64,000 bases of DNA, taken from contig NZ_CP053084.1 in NCBI RefSeq assembly GCF_013004065.1, positions 2,170,001 to 2,234,000 on the forward strand, given 5' to 3'. Below, one piece after another: positions 63,086 through 64,000 of the stretch. This stretch comes from Limnobacter sp. SAORIC-580. GTDB taxonomy: Bacteria; Pseudomonadota; Gammaproteobacteria; Burkholderiales; Burkholderiaceae_B. Below the pieces are notes generated by a model. It did not search any database, was not told the DNA's origin, and saw nothing but the letters and a program-made list of their open reading frames with translations. A program made the translations under genes and the position numbers. The number at the start of each line of letters is the position of its first letter. The first letter of the stretch is position 1.

Positions 63086-64000
63086 TTATTCACCACGCTC
63101 GCGTGCCACCAGCAATACCGGGCTTGCAGCCAGTGTGTTGTGCTGAATCAGTTGAACAGGCAATGCATCTTGCAAAGCCAGCAATGCAATTTCCGGTTTG
63201 TTCAATGGAAATGTTCCGGAAACAAGCCAGTTTTCAACTGCGACATCACAATGAATGCCAGCGGCTCTGTAGCGGCTTATTTCAGTCGCCCATTTTTTCA
63301 AGGGCACTGCATCAGCCACATACAAGCCACGTGTCCACGCCGCCCTTTCCTGCGAAACTGATTGACTCGAAAGCAGACCCCGCTGATTAAACTCTGCTTG
63401 CTCACCTGCATTCAGCAAATGAAAGAACCCGCTCGACAAAGAACGCCACTGCACCCTTTGCTCAAAAACCTCCACTTGGGTACTTTGCGCCTTCTGCTCC
63501 ACTGAAAACACGGTGCCCATGGCTTGCGCGAATCCCTCGCGGGTGCGAACAACCGGCTTTAACTCATTTGGCAGCAAAGTGCTCGCAGTTTGAATCATGA
63601 TTCGCCCACGGCGCAGCACAATCAGCTTCTGCGCAGGCGTAAAGACCAGTTCAACTGCGCTGTCAGAATCCAGAGTCAATTCACTGCCATCGGGCAATGT
63701 CTGCGTTCGGACTTCCCCTTTGGCGCTGACCCAATCAGCAGAATAATCACTCTTTCGATAAGCATGAAAAAAGCCACCCGCCCCAAGCAATACACAAACT
63801 GATTTCAGAATCGCCCGGCGATTCAAACGTGGCAGAGCAGCCAATGTTCTTGACGACAAGGCCCGCTGTTCTGAATTCAAATGGGACAAGCGCTGAGCGT
63901 AGTCTTCACCACCCCCACAACACTGTTGGGCCTGCGCAATATACTTTTTCACCATGCTCAATGACACTCCCAATTCACGGGCTATGTCTTGCTGTTTTAC
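63086..64000 (-). CDS. Sigma factor / FecR-type anti-sigma fusion protein (partial at window edge)
   Basis: The open frame runs from the window edge without a stop. Its first 28 visible codons encode QQDIARELGVSLSMVKKY and IAQA, matching the sigma region 4 helix-turn-helix at the end of FecI-type ECF sigma factors. After a short GGGEDYAQRL linker comes a helix (AILKSVCVLLGAGGFF) that spans the inner membrane, then a FecR periplasmic domain (GEVRTQTLPDGSELTLDSDSAVEL) and a short C-terminal secretin-like part. The usual N-terminal cytoplasmic FecR domain is absent. IutY of Pseudomonas putida is a known fusion of this kind. Partial: the sigma N-terminus lies beyond base 64000. It stands 90 bp upstream of the TonB receptor. 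Confidence 0.75.
   Translation of the reverse strand, partial: VKQQDIARELGVSLSMVKKYIAQAQQCCGGGEDYAQRLSHLNSEQRALSSRTLAALPRLNRRAILKSVCVLLGAGGFFHAYRKSDYSADWVSAKGEVRTQTLPDGSELTLDSDSAVELVFTPAQKLIVLRRGRIMIQTASTLLPNELKPVVRTREGFAQAMGTVFSVEQKAQSTQVEVFEQRVQWRSLSSGFFHLLNAGEQAEFNQRGLLSSQSVSQERAAWTRGLYVADAVPLKKWATEISRYRAAGIHCDVAVENWLVSGTFPLNKPEIALLALQDALPVQLIQHNTLAASPVLLVARERGE

Overview
The window is a dense, protein-coding stretch of a Gram-negative chromosome with moderate GC (a little over 50 % by eye) and no rRNA, tRNA, CRISPR array, transposase or phage gene that I can recognise. The gene content (alkane hydroxylase, TRAP and Phn-type importers, PpnP, a two-component acyl-CoA desaturase, cell-surface signalling by a TonB receptor, many ATGA-coupled operons) fits an aquatic, hydrocarbon- and lipid-using betaproteobacterium of the order Burkholderiales. 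Limnobacter is my best guess; no phylogenetic marker in the window proves it.

Layout. (1) 1-12.2 kb: an alkane / fatty-acid catabolic block. AlkB (7659-8819) has a divergent AraC-family regulator. It is accompanied on the minus strand by a hot-dog thioesterase, a GMC alcohol dehydrogenase, FadH with its own promoter, a second AraC regulator, an LCAD-type acyl-CoA dehydrogenase, a double hot-dog MaoC hydratase, a thiolase-like protein cut by the window edge whose catalytic Cys is Ser, and a nitronate monooxygenase. (2) 12.2-14.2 kb: a 535-aa Gly/Leu-rich repeat protein with a FecR/retention-module-like N-terminus and a 95-aa companion. (3) 14.4-20.7 kb: PpnP, a metallo-beta-lactamase-fold protein lacking several metal ligands, and a TetR - membrane protein - OYE operon whose palindromic operator lies inside the MBL gene promoter, then a SIMPL protein and an SGNH lipoprotein. 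(4) 20.7-26.4 kb: a fully ATGA-coupled tetR - membrane fusion protein - RND pump - nitroreductase operon with two matching palindromes upstream. (5) 26.5-30.6 kb: a coiled-coil protein, a class I-like HMG-CoA reductase, and a ferredoxin-type reductase plus fatty acyl desaturase pair. (6) 30.6-38.2 kb: LysE and MFS exporters with a MocR regulator and three copies of a 10-bp operator-like repeat, a GNAT-nitrilase fusion, and a SulP transporter followed by a tandem Usp gene that starts inside a hexanucleotide repeat.

(7) 38.2-43.7 kb and 49.4-52.9 kb: two separate phnD-phnE-phnC importer cassettes, each ending in a different metallophosphoesterase. The first also has a HAD phosphatase, a LysR and an AsnC/Lrp-type regulator. 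Between them lies (8) a TRAP (DctPQM) - TauE - gamma-glutamyltransferase-like operon (44.0-49.4 kb). (9) 53-64 kb: a DedA-rhodanese fusion, an amphipathic coiled-coil protein, two large surface lipoprotein hydrolases (ceramidase-like and alpha/beta hydrolase) facing a TetR gene across a palindrome, a DUF4382 lipoprotein, and a TonB-dependent transducer next to what reads as a single in-frame sigma / FecR fusion (IutY-like).

How it fits together. Most of the window is about taking up and breaking down lipids and hydrocarbons (AlkB, alcohol dehydrogenase, beta-oxidation, esterases, desaturase, efflux of toxic compounds) and scavenging phosphorus-containing and organic-acid nutrients. The points most worth a second look are the two phnDEC-phosphoesterase cassettes, the sigma/anti-sigma fusion, the thiolase-like and MBL-like proteins with altered active sites, the stand-alone HMG-CoA reductase, and the repeat protein at 12.3-13.9 kb.
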